Positions 8,589-18,379 are shown, counted from the first letter of the stretch. The stretch: DNA of 64,000 nt from Acinetobacter lwoffii (GCF_024129435.1 NZ_JAMXXN010000003.1:124001-188000); one strand, 5' to 3'. Translations and numbers: made by a program. The notes: generated from the sequence alone by a model not told the origin.

Positions 8589-9227
8589 GTGAAAACTTTA
8601 GTAAAACAAACGCTTGCAGCAAGCATTCTTTCCACAATGGTTGCTGGTACAGTGTTTGCTGCACCGTCTGAAGCACCACCTGCTTTTATTAAAAAAGTGG
8701 CAGATGGTTTGATTGAGCGCCTCAAAGCTGATAATGCAAAATTGCAGAACAATCCGGCGCTGGTAAAAGCGATTGTCCGCCAGAATCTGGATCCATACAT
8801 TGATTCACAGTCTTTCACGCGTATTGTGATGGGGACTTATGCGACGAACCAGTATAGTACTGCTGCACAGCGCGCGCAGTTTGAAAAGAATTTCCGTGAA
8901 ACGCTGATTGAAAATTATGGTTCTGCATTTTCCAAGTTCAGCAATCAGACCTATAGCATGCGTCCATACAAGGCTAGCAATAGCAAAAATCCTGTTGTAA
9001 CCATCGACTTTAATAATAAAGGCGAGAAAATTCCGGTGGCGTTCCAGCTGGTGGACAAAGGTTCACAATGGAAAATCCGCAACATCAACGTATCGGGTAT
9101 CGATCTAGGTTTGCAATTCCGTAACCAGTTTGCTGCGACAGTAAAACGTAATGGCGGTAATATAGATAAAGCCATTGCTAACTTCAAACCGGATGCAGAA
9201 GCTGCAATCGACAAGAACAAGAAATAA
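8589..9227 (+). CDS. mlaC: Periplasmic phospholipid-binding protein MlaC
   Basis: MlaC is the soluble shuttle that carries phospholipid across the periplasm between the MlaD ring and the outer-membrane MlaA complex. The 212-residue protein starts with a GTG at 8589, preceded by GAGGAG. It has a Sec signal peptide that appears to end at VFAAPSEA (about residue 24). The mature part shows the family pattern of an N-terminal helical region, a motif resembling the Tgt2/MlaC family around FTRIVMGTYA, and a C-terminal half ending in basic residues. It lies 18 bases after mlaD. Confidence 0.93.
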   Translation: MKTLVKQTLAASILSTMVAGTVFAAPSEAPPAFIKKVADGLIERLKADNAKLQNNPALVKAIVRQNLDPYIDSQSFTRIVMGTYATNQYSTAAQRAQFEKNFRETLIENYGSAFSKFSNQTYSMRPYKASNSKNPVVTIDFNNKGEKIPVAFQLVDKGSQWKIRNINVSGIDLGLQFRNQFAATVKRNGGNIDKAIANFKPDAEAAIDKNKK

Positions 9228-9242
9228 TCAGATAGGTGAGCT

Positions 9243-9533
9243 GTGATTGTATTCAAGGATCAGGAATTGCAGGTTTCAGGCAAAATTGAGTATGCCAATG
9301 CGCAGGACTATTACTTAAATGGTCTGCGTGTGGTTCAGTCACAAACCAAGTTTCCGCTTGTGGTTAATCTGGCTGGGCTTGAAAGTGGTAGTACTTTGGC
9401 TTTGGCAGTATTGGTGCGCTGGTTGCGCCAGACGCCTCAAGCGCAAGGACTACAGTTTAAAGCTGTACCTGCTAAAATGATGAATATCATTCAGGCCTGC
9501 CATTTACAGGATGATTTACAGATCATTCAGTAA
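9243..9533 (+). CDS. mlaB: STAS-domain protein MlaB
   Basis: This small cytoplasmic STAS protein binds MlaF and is needed for assembly and activity of the Mla ATPase. The 96-residue frame begins at a GTG (9243), 15 bases after mlaC and preceded by GGTGAG. The STAS core is recognisable, with the conserved loop LESGSTLALAVLVRW. The serine/threonine of that loop sits where MlaB is known to touch MlaF. It is the last gene of the operon, and a terminator follows within a few bases. Confidence 0.88.
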   Translation: MIVFKDQELQVSGKIEYANAQDYYLNGLRVVQSQTKFPLVVNLAGLESGSTLALAVLVRWLRQTPQAQGLQFKAVPAKMMNIIQACHLQDDLQIIQ

Positions 9534-9535
9534 AT

Positions 9536-9562
9536 AAAAAAGCACCGAAAGGTGCTTTTTTA
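9536..9562 (+). terminator. Rho-independent terminator of the mla operon
   Basis: AAAAAAGCACC and GGTGCTTTTTT pair around GAAA and end in a T tract, just after the mlaB stop. Confidence 0.85.
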
Positions 9563-9639
9563 TTACTTTTCAAATAAACATGAATCAGATGAGGAGCGTT
9601 TCTTGCACTTCGCTTTAAAAGCAGTGCTTTAAAGCTCGC

Positions 9640-10653
9640 TTAAATCCACTTCTTCCATCTAAAGTAAATCAATGGCCCAATCAAAAAGCCGATCAAAATA
9701 ATACTGACCATAATGAAGCTCATGGAGCCTTGTGCAAAAGGCAGAACTTCGGTATTCATCCCATAAATACTGGCAATCAGCATCGGTGGCGCGAGCATAC
9801 TTGGCAGGATTGAGAATCGACGAATCGTATCGTTCTGTTCGGTGTTAATAAATCCGGACGTGGTATCGAGCAGAAAGCGCACTTTCTGAAAGAGGAAAGC
9901 ATCATGTTCAACCAGCGAGCGTACATCTTCACTCAATTCTCGGATATCCGCATCATAAATATGACTGCCCAAGGCGCGTGGACGAGACAGGAAAGTCAGA
10001 ACACGACGTAAATCGATCAGACAAAGCTGCGCTTTACCGAGCATATCTTCCAGTTGAGCCAGACGGGTAATCATGTCATCCAGATCAAGAATCTGCTCAC
10101 GATGGCGGTTATTCAACACTTCAGTTGAATATTTCTCTAAATCTTTATGTACATCTTCCAGAATATCGGCCAGCTCATCCAGTTTGGCTTCGAGCAGGCC
10201 CAATAAAATCCAGGTCGGATCTTTATAATCGATTTCATAATCATTGCGGCGCGCACGGGCACGGAAGGCACGAAAAGCCACCAGCTTTTCGCCACGCAAG
10301 GTAAAAAGACGGTCCTTATGCAGAATGAATGCTACGGTTTGTACCGTCGCCAGCATGCTGGATTCATCTTCGTTTTCGTTCTCGACCTGATAGTTTTTAT
10401 TTTTGGTTAAAAAATAGGTGCTGATATGCAAAATACCGTCATCATCACGGTAAAATCGGGCACTAGAGGAAATATCTTCCAGCGATTTTAAGGTCGGCAA
10501 GTTTTGCGCATAGGCATCTAGAATCCATTGCTGCTCTTCTTGTGAAGGTGCAATCAGATCAAGCCATACTAAATCTGGATGCAGGTCGAAATCACCGTTA
10601 ATCGTGATATCTTCTAAGCTACCGCGCTCTGTGGCGTAAAAGGCTTCAAGCAT
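9640..10653 (-). CDS. CorA-family magnesium/divalent cation transporter
   Basis: This is a pentameric inner-membrane channel for Mg2+ and possibly Co2+ or Ni2+. The 337-residue protein has a large N-terminal cytoplasmic domain with long charged helices and two C-terminal membrane helices. The first helix ends in the family signature GMN within SIYGMNTEVLP. The protein ends with a short basic tail (YFRWKKWI). It is transcribed toward the mla operon and is divergent from the LOG-family gene. It is CorA-like by motif; whether it imports or exports is not decided from sequence. Confidence 0.88.
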   Translation of the reverse strand: MLEAFYATERGSLEDITINGDFDLHPDLVWLDLIAPSQEEQQWILDAYAQNLPTLKSLEDISSSARFYRDDDGILHISTYFLTKNKNYQVENENEDESSMLATVQTVAFILHKDRLFTLRGEKLVAFRAFRARARRNDYEIDYKDPTWILLGLLEAKLDELADILEDVHKDLEKYSTEVLNNRHREQILDLDDMITRLAQLEDMLGKAQLCLIDLRRVLTFLSRPRALGSHIYDADIRELSEDVRSLVEHDAFLFQKVRFLLDTTSGFINTEQNDTIRRFSILPSMLAPPMLIASIYGMNTEVLPFAQGSMSFIMVSIILIGFLIGPLIYFRWKKWI

Positions 10654-10802
10654 GCTGTCTTTTCTCCCTGGCGCAGTATGTGAATTGGAATGGGTGTATT
10701 TTAGACAAGGAATTGAATAAAAACACTGATATTAAGCAGTTATTTTTGGAAAAAACGCGCTTGCAGCGATTTCGTACAATATAGCGTCAATTGGAGAGTG
10801 AA

Positions 10803-11396
10803 ATGATGAATTCTATCGCAATTTTTTGTGGTTCAGCACTGGGCTCCGATCCTCTCTATGCCCAGATTGCCGAAAAGGTTGGCCAAGCCTTGGCAGCAAG
10901 ACATCAGACGCTGGTCTATGGCGGTGGTCGTTCTGGTTTGATGGGGATTATCGCTGATAGTGCTTTGGCTGCTGGTGGCAAGGTGATTGGTGTAATTCCA
11001 AGACAGTTGGTCAATCGTGAACTGGCGCATCCGCATATTACCGAGCTATTTGTGGTCGATAATATGCATGAACGTAAAACCCGCATGTCGGAACTGGCCC
11101 AGGGATTTATTGCCATTCCGGGTGGTGCAGGAACGTTGGAAGAAATTTTTGAACAATGGACCTGGGCACAGTTGGGAATTCATAAAAAGCCTTGTGCTTT
11201 TTTAAATGTAGATGGTTTCTATGATGATTTACTCAAATTTATCCATATGACGACCGAGAAAGGTTTTACCAAAGCGCGCTTTAGCGATGCTTTAATTGTG
11301 AGTGATAATCTGGATGATATTTTGCGCCAGTTTGAAAGTTATCAGCCGCCTGAAGCGAAATGGGGTATGGTCGATCAGACCGATCTTGTAAAATAA
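10803..11396 (+). CDS. LOG-family protein (TIGR00730 type)
   Basis: This Rossmann-fold protein is of the lysine-decarboxylase-like LOG family. Characterised members are phosphoribohydrolases that release a base from nucleoside monophosphates. The family signature PGGAGTLEE and the upstream YGGGRSGLMG nucleotide-binding loop are both intact. The frame is open to a TTG at 10791. The ATG at 10803 (or 10806) follows GGAGAGTG and gives the family N-terminus MNSIAIFCGSA, so it is preferred. A Nudix gene follows after 30 bases, and the two may be co-transcribed. The true substrate is unknown. Confidence 0.85.
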   Translation: MMNSIAIFCGSALGSDPLYAQIAEKVGQALAARHQTLVYGGGRSGLMGIIADSALAAGGKVIGVIPRQLVNRELAHPHITELFVVDNMHERKTRMSELAQGFIAIPGGAGTLEEIFEQWTWAQLGIHKKPCAFLNVDGFYDDLLKFIHMTTEKGFTKARFSDALIVSDNLDDILRQFESYQPPEAKWGMVDQTDLVK

Positions 11397-11426
11397 GCTG
11401 TCCACAGCATGATTTGTAGAAAATAA

Positions 11427-11828
11427 ATGAAAGTGATTACGGTGGCTGCAGCCATTATTTTAAATGAAGCGCAGCAACTGCTGGTGGTTCGCAAAAAAGG
11501 GACGTCCTGCTTTATGCAGGTTGGTGGCAAGCTGGAGCCAAATGAAGCACCAGAAGCAACGATGTTGCGTGAAATTCAGGAAGAAATTGGCACACAGGCA
11601 CAGATTCAGCAATTCATTGGGCGTTTTGAAACCCAGACGGCGAATGAACCAGATCATCAACTGGTGAGTTATGTCTATTGGGTAAGTCTGGATCAAGCAC
11701 CAAAAATTGAAGCTGAAATCGCTGAAATGAAATGGGTCGATCTGGATGAAAAAGAGGTGCGACTCGCGCCCTTGACTACGGAAATTGTGATTCCATGGGT
11801 GAAGTCGCAGTTACTCGCTCAGGCGTAA
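11427..11828 (+). CDS. Nudix hydrolase
   Basis: This 133-residue protein carries a complete Nudix box: glycine of GGKLEPNEAPEA, then REIQEEIG. It should hydrolyse a nucleoside diphosphate linked to another group, using a divalent metal held by the REIQEE glutamates. The N-terminal VAAAIILNEAQQLLVVRKK is the usual first strand pair. It lies 30 bases after the LOG-family gene, on the same strand, so both may serve nucleotide clean-up. The specific substrate cannot be read from sequence. Confidence 0.87.
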   Translation: MKVITVAAAIILNEAQQLLVVRKKGTSCFMQVGGKLEPNEAPEATMLREIQEEIGTQAQIQQFIGRFETQTANEPDHQLVSYVYWVSLDQAPKIEAEIAEMKWVDLDEKEVRLAPLTTEIVIPWVKSQLLAQA

Positions 11829-11832
11829 ATTT

Positions 11833-12462
11833 TCAGATTTGTGCGCCTGCCAGACAGGCTGCATAAATTTTTTGACAACCCAGTTGTTCAAGTGTTTGGC
11901 TGAGTGCCCGAATCGAACTGCCGGTTGTCACCACATCATCAATAATCAGCACCCGACGGTAACGAAGCTTAGAAATCGTGCTGATCTGGAATTGCGACTG
12001 GATATCTTCAATCCGCTCCAGCCGGCTTAGACCTTTCTGTGAATGTTGTTTTAGTCGGGTAATCGGTTGCCAGATGGGTACATTCAACTGTTTCGCCACA
12101 TGTTTGGCCAGCACCAGAGATTGATTATAACCGCGCTCGGCCAGACGCTCATTCGAGATCGGCATCGGTACTACGGCACTGACTTTAGGCAGGTCTAAAC
12201 TTAACAGTGCACCTGCCAGTAAATTTTGCAAATGCAGTTTTTGTTCATATTTAAACAGTTGAATCAAACGATCCATCGGGTAGGCATAGTTGCAGGCAAT
12301 CTGGAACTGCATTTCCTGACGTTGAAGAGTTTGATGTGCCCACGGTAATTGTTGCCAGCAATCTTCACAGACTGAATGAATGGACTGATGATCAGTCAGA
12401 CACAGCTGACAGGGTTGTAAGCGGGTGAGCCAGGATTTTCCGTGTTGCAGTAATTTAAACAT
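11833..12462 (-). CDS. comF: ComF family protein (phosphoribosyltransferase-like)
   Basis: ComF proteins are needed for natural DNA uptake in several competent bacteria, including Acinetobacter relatives, and combine a zinc ribbon with a phosphoribosyltransferase fold. Here the N-terminal cysteines CQLC and CEDC form the ribbon, and the PRPP-loop motif VLIIDDVVTTGSS is present near the C-terminus. The frame is open much further upstream inside recG. The ATG at 12462 gives MFKLLQHGKSW and overlaps the recG end by eight bases, which fits translational coupling. The length of 209 residues is normal. Its role in DNA uptake here is inferred. Confidence 0.85.
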   Translation of the reverse strand: MFKLLQHGKSWLTRLQPCQLCLTDHQSIHSVCEDCWQQLPWAHQTLQRQEMQFQIACNYAYPMDRLIQLFKYEQKLHLQNLLAGALLSLDLPKVSAVVPMPISNERLAERGYNQSLVLAKHVAKQLNVPIWQPITRLKQHSQKGLSRLERIEDIQSQFQISTISKLRYRRVLIIDDVVTTGSSIRALSQTLEQLGCQKIYAACLAGAQI

Positions 12463-14500
12463 AGGCATAGCGCGGTGCTTCCGGTAGCCAGCGTTGCAAT
12501 AATGCTTCGGCCTGATCAGGATAATCCTTGAGCATCTGCTGGGCCACATAATGTGCCTGATTGAGCAGGTGATCATCACGTTCAAGTTTGGCCACACGGA
12601 AATTCATGTCTCCGGTCTGTTTGGTCCCGAGCAGCTCACCCGGGCCACGTAACTCCAGATCTTTCTCGGCAATCATAAAACCATCATTGGTTTCGCGCAT
12701 GATTCTTAAACGTTCCTGACCATTTTGCGAAAGTGGATGCTTATACAGCAGGGCACAGAAGCTGGCTTTGGCGCCACGACCGACCCGGCCACGTAGCTGA
12801 TGCAATTGAGATAGACCCAGACGCTCGGCATTTTCAATCACCATAATGGAGGCATTGGGTACATCGACGCCGACTTCGATCACGGTGGTGGCAATCAGGA
12901 GCTGTAATTCATTATTTTTAAACTGCTGCATTACCGCCTGTTTTTCATCGGCTTTCATCTTGCCATGTACCAGTCCGATATTCAGCGCAGGAAAGCGCTC
13001 GCGAATTTCGGCAAAGGTCGCTTCTGCGGCCTGAGCATCCAGGGTTTCGGACTGTTCTACCAGTGTACACACCCAATATGCCTGCTTACCTTCAGCACAG
13101 TTGCTGGCAATCCGTTGCAAGACTTCTTCGCGTCGATCTAATGGAATGGTCACGGTCTGAATCGGGGTACGGCCCGGCGGCAGCTCGTCAATCACCGAGG
13201 TATCCAGATCACCATAGGCAGACATGGCCAGTGTGCGGGGAATCGGAGTCGCAGTCATCACCAGTTGATGCGGAGACATACCATCTAGCCCTTTATTTCT
13301 GAGTGCAAGGCGCTGATCCACACCAAAGCGGTGCTGTTCATCAATAATCACCAGACCCAGTTTGGCAAACTCGACATTTTCCTGAAACAGGGCATGCGTT
13401 CCGATCACCAGATGGGCGCTGCCATCCCGAATCACCTGTTCCGCTGCGGCGCGAGCTTTACCTTTTTGCTTGCCGGAAAGCCAGGCCACATTTAAGCCCA
13501 AAGGCTCAAACCAGCGTTTAAAATTCAGATAATGCTGCTCGGCCAGAATCTCGGTCGGTGCCATCAATGCAACTTGCCAGCCTTCTTCCAGTGCATGGCA
13601 AGCTGCGACACCAGCCACCAGGGTTTTACCCGCGCCGACATCGCCTTGCACCAGACGCAACATCGGTTTATTGCTTTTTAAATCCTGCACGATTTCTCTG
13701 GATACACGTTTTTGCGCACCGGTCATTTCAAAAGCCAGACTGGCTAAGAGCTGTTTGGCATAGGTTTTACTGGGCGCAAATGAAGGCGCTTCGACTTGCT
13801 GAATAAAGGCCCGACGTGTCAATAAACTGATCTGATGCGCCACCAGCTCTTCAAAGATCAGGCGTTGCTGTGCAGGATGCGAGCCTTGTGCCAGCTGCAG
13901 CATATTGGCGTTGACTGGTGGATGATGGATATATTCCAGTGCCTGTTTCAGCGCATAACCGTTACTAAATTTTGCTGGCAGCAATTCAGGCAGATGGTCG
14001 CTATACTGAGCCAAGGCCTGCTGAATATAATCCCGTATTTTTGGCTGGGTCAGACCTTCAGTCGCCGGATAAATTGCCGTGAGCTGGGTTTGAGGTAAAG
14101 GTGTGTCCTCAGTAATGACTTGCAGTTCGGGATGATACATTTCCAGACCGCGCGCACCGACCCGCACTTCACCAAAAATTCTTAAACGGTTACCCAGTTT
14201 GCAGCGGTCAGTAATACCTTTATAGATATGATAAAAACGTAAAGTAACCTTGCCAAAATCATCATCCAGCAACACAGCCATAGATTTGCGTTTACCGGGT
14301 GGAAAATCTACACCTTTAACGATCCCTTCCAGCAGATAACTGCGTCCCACGCTCAATTGATTCATGGGAATGATCGTGCTACGGTCTTCATAGTCACGTG
14401 GTAGATGAAAAAGCAAATCATCAGTATTGAAGATATTTAGTTTTTCGAGTAATGCAGCGGCGGCATTGCCAACGCCTTGTAACTGATGGACTGCAGCCAT
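12455..14500 (-). CDS. recG: ATP-dependent DNA helicase RecG
   Basis: RecG remodels stalled forks and branch-migrates Holliday junctions in the cytoplasm. The 681-residue protein shows the N-terminal wedge/OB domain (MNQLSVGRSYLLEGIVKG), Walker A GDVGAGKT, the DEQH box in VIIDEQHRFG, and the motif VI region HQLRGRVGRG. The C-terminal LLGTKQTGDMNF stretch is typical of RecG. Its start lies only 33 bases from the divergent epimerase start at 14534, so the two promoters must be compact or overlap the genes. comF follows with an eight-base overlap. Confidence 0.96.
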   Translation of the reverse strand: MAAVHQLQGVGNAAAALLEKLNIFNTDDLLFHLPRDYEDRSTIIPMNQLSVGRSYLLEGIVKGVDFPPGKRKSMAVLLDDDFGKVTLRFYHIYKGITDRCKLGNRLRIFGEVRVGARGLEMYHPELQVITEDTPLPQTQLTAIYPATEGLTQPKIRDYIQQALAQYSDHLPELLPAKFSNGYALKQALEYIHHPPVNANMLQLAQGSHPAQQRLIFEELVAHQISLLTRRAFIQQVEAPSFAPSKTYAKQLLASLAFEMTGAQKRVSREIVQDLKSNKPMLRLVQGDVGAGKTLVAGVAACHALEEGWQVALMAPTEILAEQHYLNFKRWFEPLGLNVAWLSGKQKGKARAAAEQVIRDGSAHLVIGTHALFQENVEFAKLGLVIIDEQHRFGVDQRLALRNKGLDGMSPHQLVMTATPIPRTLAMSAYGDLDTSVIDELPPGRTPIQTVTIPLDRREEVLQRIASNCAEGKQAYWVCTLVEQSETLDAQAAEATFAEIRERFPALNIGLVHGKMKADEKQAVMQQFKNNELQLLIATTVIEVGVDVPNASIMVIENAERLGLSQLHQLRGRVGRGAKASFCALLYKHPLSQNGQERLRIMRETNDGFMIAEKDLELRGPGELLGTKQTGDMNFRVAKLERDDHLLNQAHYVAQQMLKDYPDQAEALLQRWLPEAPRYAYV

Positions 14501-14533
14501 GTCCCCTCAACCAGATTTGTGATTCGGTGCTCA

Positions 14534-15337
14534 ATGCATATTTTATTTACCGGTTATGGTAAAACATCCCGACGTGTGGCTAAACAACTATTTGAGCAAG
14601 GTCATCAAATTAGCACAATTAGCCAGAGTCCCAAAACAGATTCATTCGCAACTCATCTGATTCAGGATGTGCATCAACTGGATTTAACTGCAGTTACCCC
14701 AGTTGATTGGGTCTATGTATTACTTAGTCCAAAACAAAGTACGGTTGAAGGTTATCAGCAGACTTATCTGGATTCGGTTCAGCCGATTATCACTGCGTTG
14801 AAGCATCATCCAGTGCAACGGATTGTGGTGGTGTCATCGACACGAGTGTATGGGCAAAATTCCGGTGAAATCGTAGATGATGAAACTGAAATTCACCCAA
14901 TTGATGCTCAGGGCAAAATCTTGCAGCAGATGGAGCAGACTTATTTCGCTGCTTATCCTGAGCAATGTACCATCATTCGGCCAAGCGGGATTTATGGCGC
15001 TTCAGTTGCACGTATGCAAAAAATGGCTGCCTCGATGTTGAGTTATCCAAATCGGCACTGGTCGAACCGGATTCATATTGAAGATTTATCACGTTTATTG
15101 TCACAGATGATTCACGTGGAACATCCTGAAAAGTCTTATATTGTGACCGATAACCAGCCAAAATTAATGCATGAAATATTGCAATGGTTCCAACAGCAGC
15201 TGGGGCTTCCTTTACTGCAAGTGGAAAGCGAGCAGGTGACAGGTAAGAAACTTTATGCGACTCGAATGCAGCAAATGGGATTTGAGTTAGAGCATCCAGA
15301 TTGTTATGAGGATTATTTGGAGTTGATGGAAAAATAA
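14534..15337 (+). CDS. NAD(P)-dependent epimerase/dehydratase family protein
   Basis: This 267-residue extended SDR-type protein resembles the YeeZ family. It has a Rossmann start (LFTGYGKTSRRVAKQL, an atypical glycine loop), the SSTRVYGQ segment where the active-site Ser/Tyr region normally lies, and RPSGIYG. The frame extends upstream to 14486, into recG, but the ATG at 14534 gives MHILFTGYG, where the fold begins. The substrate is unknown. It is convergent with plsB, and a palindromic repeat region lies between them. Confidence 0.75.
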   Translation: MHILFTGYGKTSRRVAKQLFEQGHQISTISQSPKTDSFATHLIQDVHQLDLTAVTPVDWVYVLLSPKQSTVEGYQQTYLDSVQPIITALKHHPVQRIVVVSSTRVYGQNSGEIVDDETEIHPIDAQGKILQQMEQTYFAAYPEQCTIIRPSGIYGASVARMQKMAASMLSYPNRHWSNRIHIEDLSRLLSQMIHVEHPEKSYIVTDNQPKLMHEILQWFQQQLGLPLLQVESEQVTGKKLYATRMQQMGFELEHPDCYEDYLELMEK

Positions 15338-15338
15338 T

Positions 15339-15521
15339 CTTTAGCCCCTTCTTTTAAAAGAGGAACATTCCTCCTTTTCTCGAAGGGGAGAGGGAGGATT
15401 AAATTCCCTCTCCTTTTAGGAGAGGGCTAGGGAGAGGTGGAGAATTTTTTGAACATTTTTCCTCATCTCCCTTGCGAAGCAGTGCTTTTCACCGCGGAGG
15501 GAGAAGGAGCTTAGGGGCTTA
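15339..15521. repeat. Composite palindromic intergenic element
   Basis: Between convergent genes lies a stretch of nested inverted repeats. There is an outer pair (TTTAGCCCCT with AGGGGCTTAAA), an inner hairpin CCCTCTCC/GGAGAGGG near 15405-15426, and repeated GGGAGAGG-type blocks. Such CT/AG-rich palindromic elements recur between genes in Acinetobacter genomes. It may also end transcription from both sides. The symmetry is seen; dispersal in this genome cannot be checked from one window. Confidence 0.6.
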
Positions 15522-15528
15522 AATAATC

Positions 15529-18096
15529 TTACTTCTTTTTCCGCTTCGCGCGTTTCTTGGCTTGTTCAGCTGCAACCGCATCGAGGGCTTCTTTCAGTTC
15601 TTCATCCGTAAAGTCGGTGATGTGGTGCAGCATTTGTAGCTTCACTTCATCCAGTACCAAATCTGCATATTGAGCCACATTGGTTAGCTGCTCATCAAAG
15701 ACAATCGCATTGTCTTCATTGGTACACAGATAACCTTTTTGGGTTAAGACTTTAATAAAGCTCTGGAATAGGGCTTTGTCGAAGAACTCAGGTGAGTTGA
15801 ACTCATATAGCACAGACAGGCGCTGTCCCACCAGATAACTCAGCTCTTCGACCTGACGGGTCGAAATATTGCCAGAACCACGCTGGGTAATCAGTGCCAA
15901 AGTCATGTAGTAACGTTCCAGACTTTGGGTTACTGGTGCAGCTAGAACTTCAAGCTGATGATGTGCTTCTGTATTTGGTGCAGGTGCAATCAGGTTTTCA
16001 CCATCTTGTGTAATCAGTTTTGAGGCAATTAAGCTGTCAATATGCGCATTCACCTGATCCTGAATCTCATCTTCATGCCATTTTAAAAACAGTTCAGCTT
16101 TGAGGAATGGGTACAGGGTACTGCTGATATTCACGACATCATGACGACGAATGGTACCGTTATGTTCAACTAGGGCTGCAATCAAAGATGGCAGCACAAA
16201 AGTGTGCACAATATTATTACGGAAATACGTCAGCAGAACTGCCTGATTATCTTCAATCGCAATAATATCTCCCAGTACATGCTTGACCCGCTTGATCAGT
16301 TTCAGCTTCATCGCATAGGCAATTATTTCTTTGCCTGACAGCGGCGTCACCTGCATGCGTTCATCATAAGGCAATGCTGCCAGCAAGGTGCGATAGGTAT
16401 CCAGCTGTTTGATACAGATTTCTTCATCCAGCGTATGTTTTGGCGTAGCCAGTAAGATTAAAGATAATAATGATACCGGATTGATTACGACCGCACTGTT
16501 GATATTTTCCAGAATAGCTTGTGCCGAGCTATTCACAGCATCAGAAACTGCTTGGGGAATTGGATCATCATTCTTTTCGATCTTAATATTTTCTGCGCCA
16601 TGCTGTTTCAGGATGTCATCTAGAAATACCGGGTTCCCGAAGTTCAGATGTACCTTGCCAAAAATGCGTTCAATTTTGCGCAGGGTTTTCAAAATTCCAA
16701 AAATAGACTCAGCTTCTTTTGGCTTGCCACTCATTTCACCGACATAAGTGCCACCTTCCATCAGGCGTTCATAGCCAATATAGGTTGGCAAAAACACAAT
16801 CGGTTTAGATTTGCCACGTAAATGACCATGTACGGTCATCGCCAGCATCCCGGTTTTTGGCGGAAGCAAACGACCGGTGCGTGAACGGCCGCCTTCAATA
16901 AAGTATTCCAGCGGGGTATTACGTGACAGGACGCTATACAGATATTCTTTAAACACCGTGGTATACAGCGCGTTGCCGCGGAAAGTACGGCGAATAAAGA
17001 AAGCGCCACCACCGCGCAAAATCTGACCGACAAAAGGCATATTCAGGTTATCGCCCGCAGCGATATACGGCACCATCAAGCCACGACGATAGATCACATA
17101 AGACAATAACAAATAGTCGATGTGACTGCGGTGACATGGGGTATAGACAATTTCATAATCCTTGGCCAGTTCACGCACGGTACTGAAATTATGCACTTCC
17201 ACACCATCATAAAGCTGGGTCCATAAGCGGGTCAGGGCCTTGTCGGCAAAACGTACGGTAGAATGAGAATAATCGGAAACGATTTCGTTCAGATAACCAA
17301 TCGCACGACGTTCAGATTCCAGCATCGAGATTTTGCTACGAATACTGTCATTGCGAATCGCTGCCTGTACATCGGGTGACTTGATCAGGCCATGCATGAC
17401 ATTACGGCGGTCGGACAGATCCGGCCCGAGAATGACTTCACGCTGACCATCCAGGTAATCATTTAAAGTGCTGACAATATAGGTGGCCGGCGCTGAATTT
17501 GGATGCGTCTCTTTGGCAAAGTTAATCAAGGTGCGTAAAGATTGCGGTTCATGAAACTCTAAATAAGACTGGCGACCATGCAGGCCGATATTGACCAGTT
17601 GTTTGACCCGGCTTGGCGTAGACCAAGTATCGGTAAATAAAAGCTTAAACCAGGAATCTTCTTTCTCAGGTTCACGTCCCCAAAGTACTGTTACCGGAAC
17701 CAGTTCGACATCCAGCTCAGGATGCTGTTCCAGGATTTCAATCAGACGTAACAGGCGCGGCGGGAAAGCATGCGGGGGAGAACTCAACAGGTTATTTTCA
17801 TCATGATGCTGTAAAAACAGTACCGATGCTTTTTCCTTATTATTGCCCAGTTGCATTGGATCAAGTGCAGCCGGCAATTTTAAGCGTCGCGTTTCTGCAT
17901 CGACAACCAGTGCATTACTACGCGAATGGTTCTGTAAAACGTAGCAGACCAGTTTCTGCGATTCTGCTGCAGTCTGATCAGATTCAGGCGCTGTCACTTC
18001 ACTTGGTACTTCCCCAAGAACATGAGGGGTAACCACAAGATCAAGTAACTTACTTGAAAGCTTGCGATACATTTGACCAAAGCCATTCTTGGACAT
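15529..18096 (-). CDS. plsB: Glycerol-3-phosphate 1-O-acyltransferase PlsB
   Basis: PlsB transfers a fatty acyl group from acyl-CoA or acyl-ACP to glycerol 3-phosphate, the first step of phospholipid synthesis, at the inner membrane. The 855-residue length is normal. The acyltransferase blocks are clear: HRSHID (the HX4D catalytic motif within CHRSHIDYLL), then GGAFFIRR, EGGRSRTGR and FLPTYIGYE. The C-terminus is strongly basic (AKKRAKRKKK). It diverges from tesB over a 280-base spacer. Confidence 0.95.
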   Translation of the reverse strand: MSKNGFGQMYRKLSSKLLDLVVTPHVLGEVPSEVTAPESDQTAAESQKLVCYVLQNHSRSNALVVDAETRRLKLPAALDPMQLGNNKEKASVLFLQHHDENNLLSSPPHAFPPRLLRLIEILEQHPELDVELVPVTVLWGREPEKEDSWFKLLFTDTWSTPSRVKQLVNIGLHGRQSYLEFHEPQSLRTLINFAKETHPNSAPATYIVSTLNDYLDGQREVILGPDLSDRRNVMHGLIKSPDVQAAIRNDSIRSKISMLESERRAIGYLNEIVSDYSHSTVRFADKALTRLWTQLYDGVEVHNFSTVRELAKDYEIVYTPCHRSHIDYLLLSYVIYRRGLMVPYIAAGDNLNMPFVGQILRGGGAFFIRRTFRGNALYTTVFKEYLYSVLSRNTPLEYFIEGGRSRTGRLLPPKTGMLAMTVHGHLRGKSKPIVFLPTYIGYERLMEGGTYVGEMSGKPKEAESIFGILKTLRKIERIFGKVHLNFGNPVFLDDILKQHGAENIKIEKNDDPIPQAVSDAVNSSAQAILENINSAVVINPVSLLSLILLATPKHTLDEEICIKQLDTYRTLLAALPYDERMQVTPLSGKEIIAYAMKLKLIKRVKHVLGDIIAIEDNQAVLLTYFRNNIVHTFVLPSLIAALVEHNGTIRRHDVVNISSTLYPFLKAELFLKWHEDEIQDQVNAHIDSLIASKLITQDGENLIAPAPNTEAHHQLEVLAAPVTQSLERYYMTLALITQRGSGNISTRQVEELSYLVGQRLSVLYEFNSPEFFDKALFQSFIKVLTQKGYLCTNEDNAIVFDEQLTNVAQYADLVLDEVKLQMLHHITDFTDEELKEALDAVAAEQAKKRAKRKKK

Positions 18097-18379
18097 AGCT
18101 GCTCCTAATTTTACTGACCAAAACCACAGGACTTCTGAGGGAATTTATTTTGCGGGTTTCTAAAGCGAAACAATATATCTTTTTTTAACAACTTCAACAG
18201 AAGTGCTTCAATTTTAGCGTGAAAGCAGGTGCTTTTCCTAGTCACTTATGACATCAGTATGACAGAACAGTCATGCAAACTTTAGAGTTTCGTTCTGATT
18301 TTGTGGCAGAATATTCCAGATCAATTATTTAGATCCTTTTTTCCATTTTGGGATATCTCCAATATTAGATAGGTTGCTT

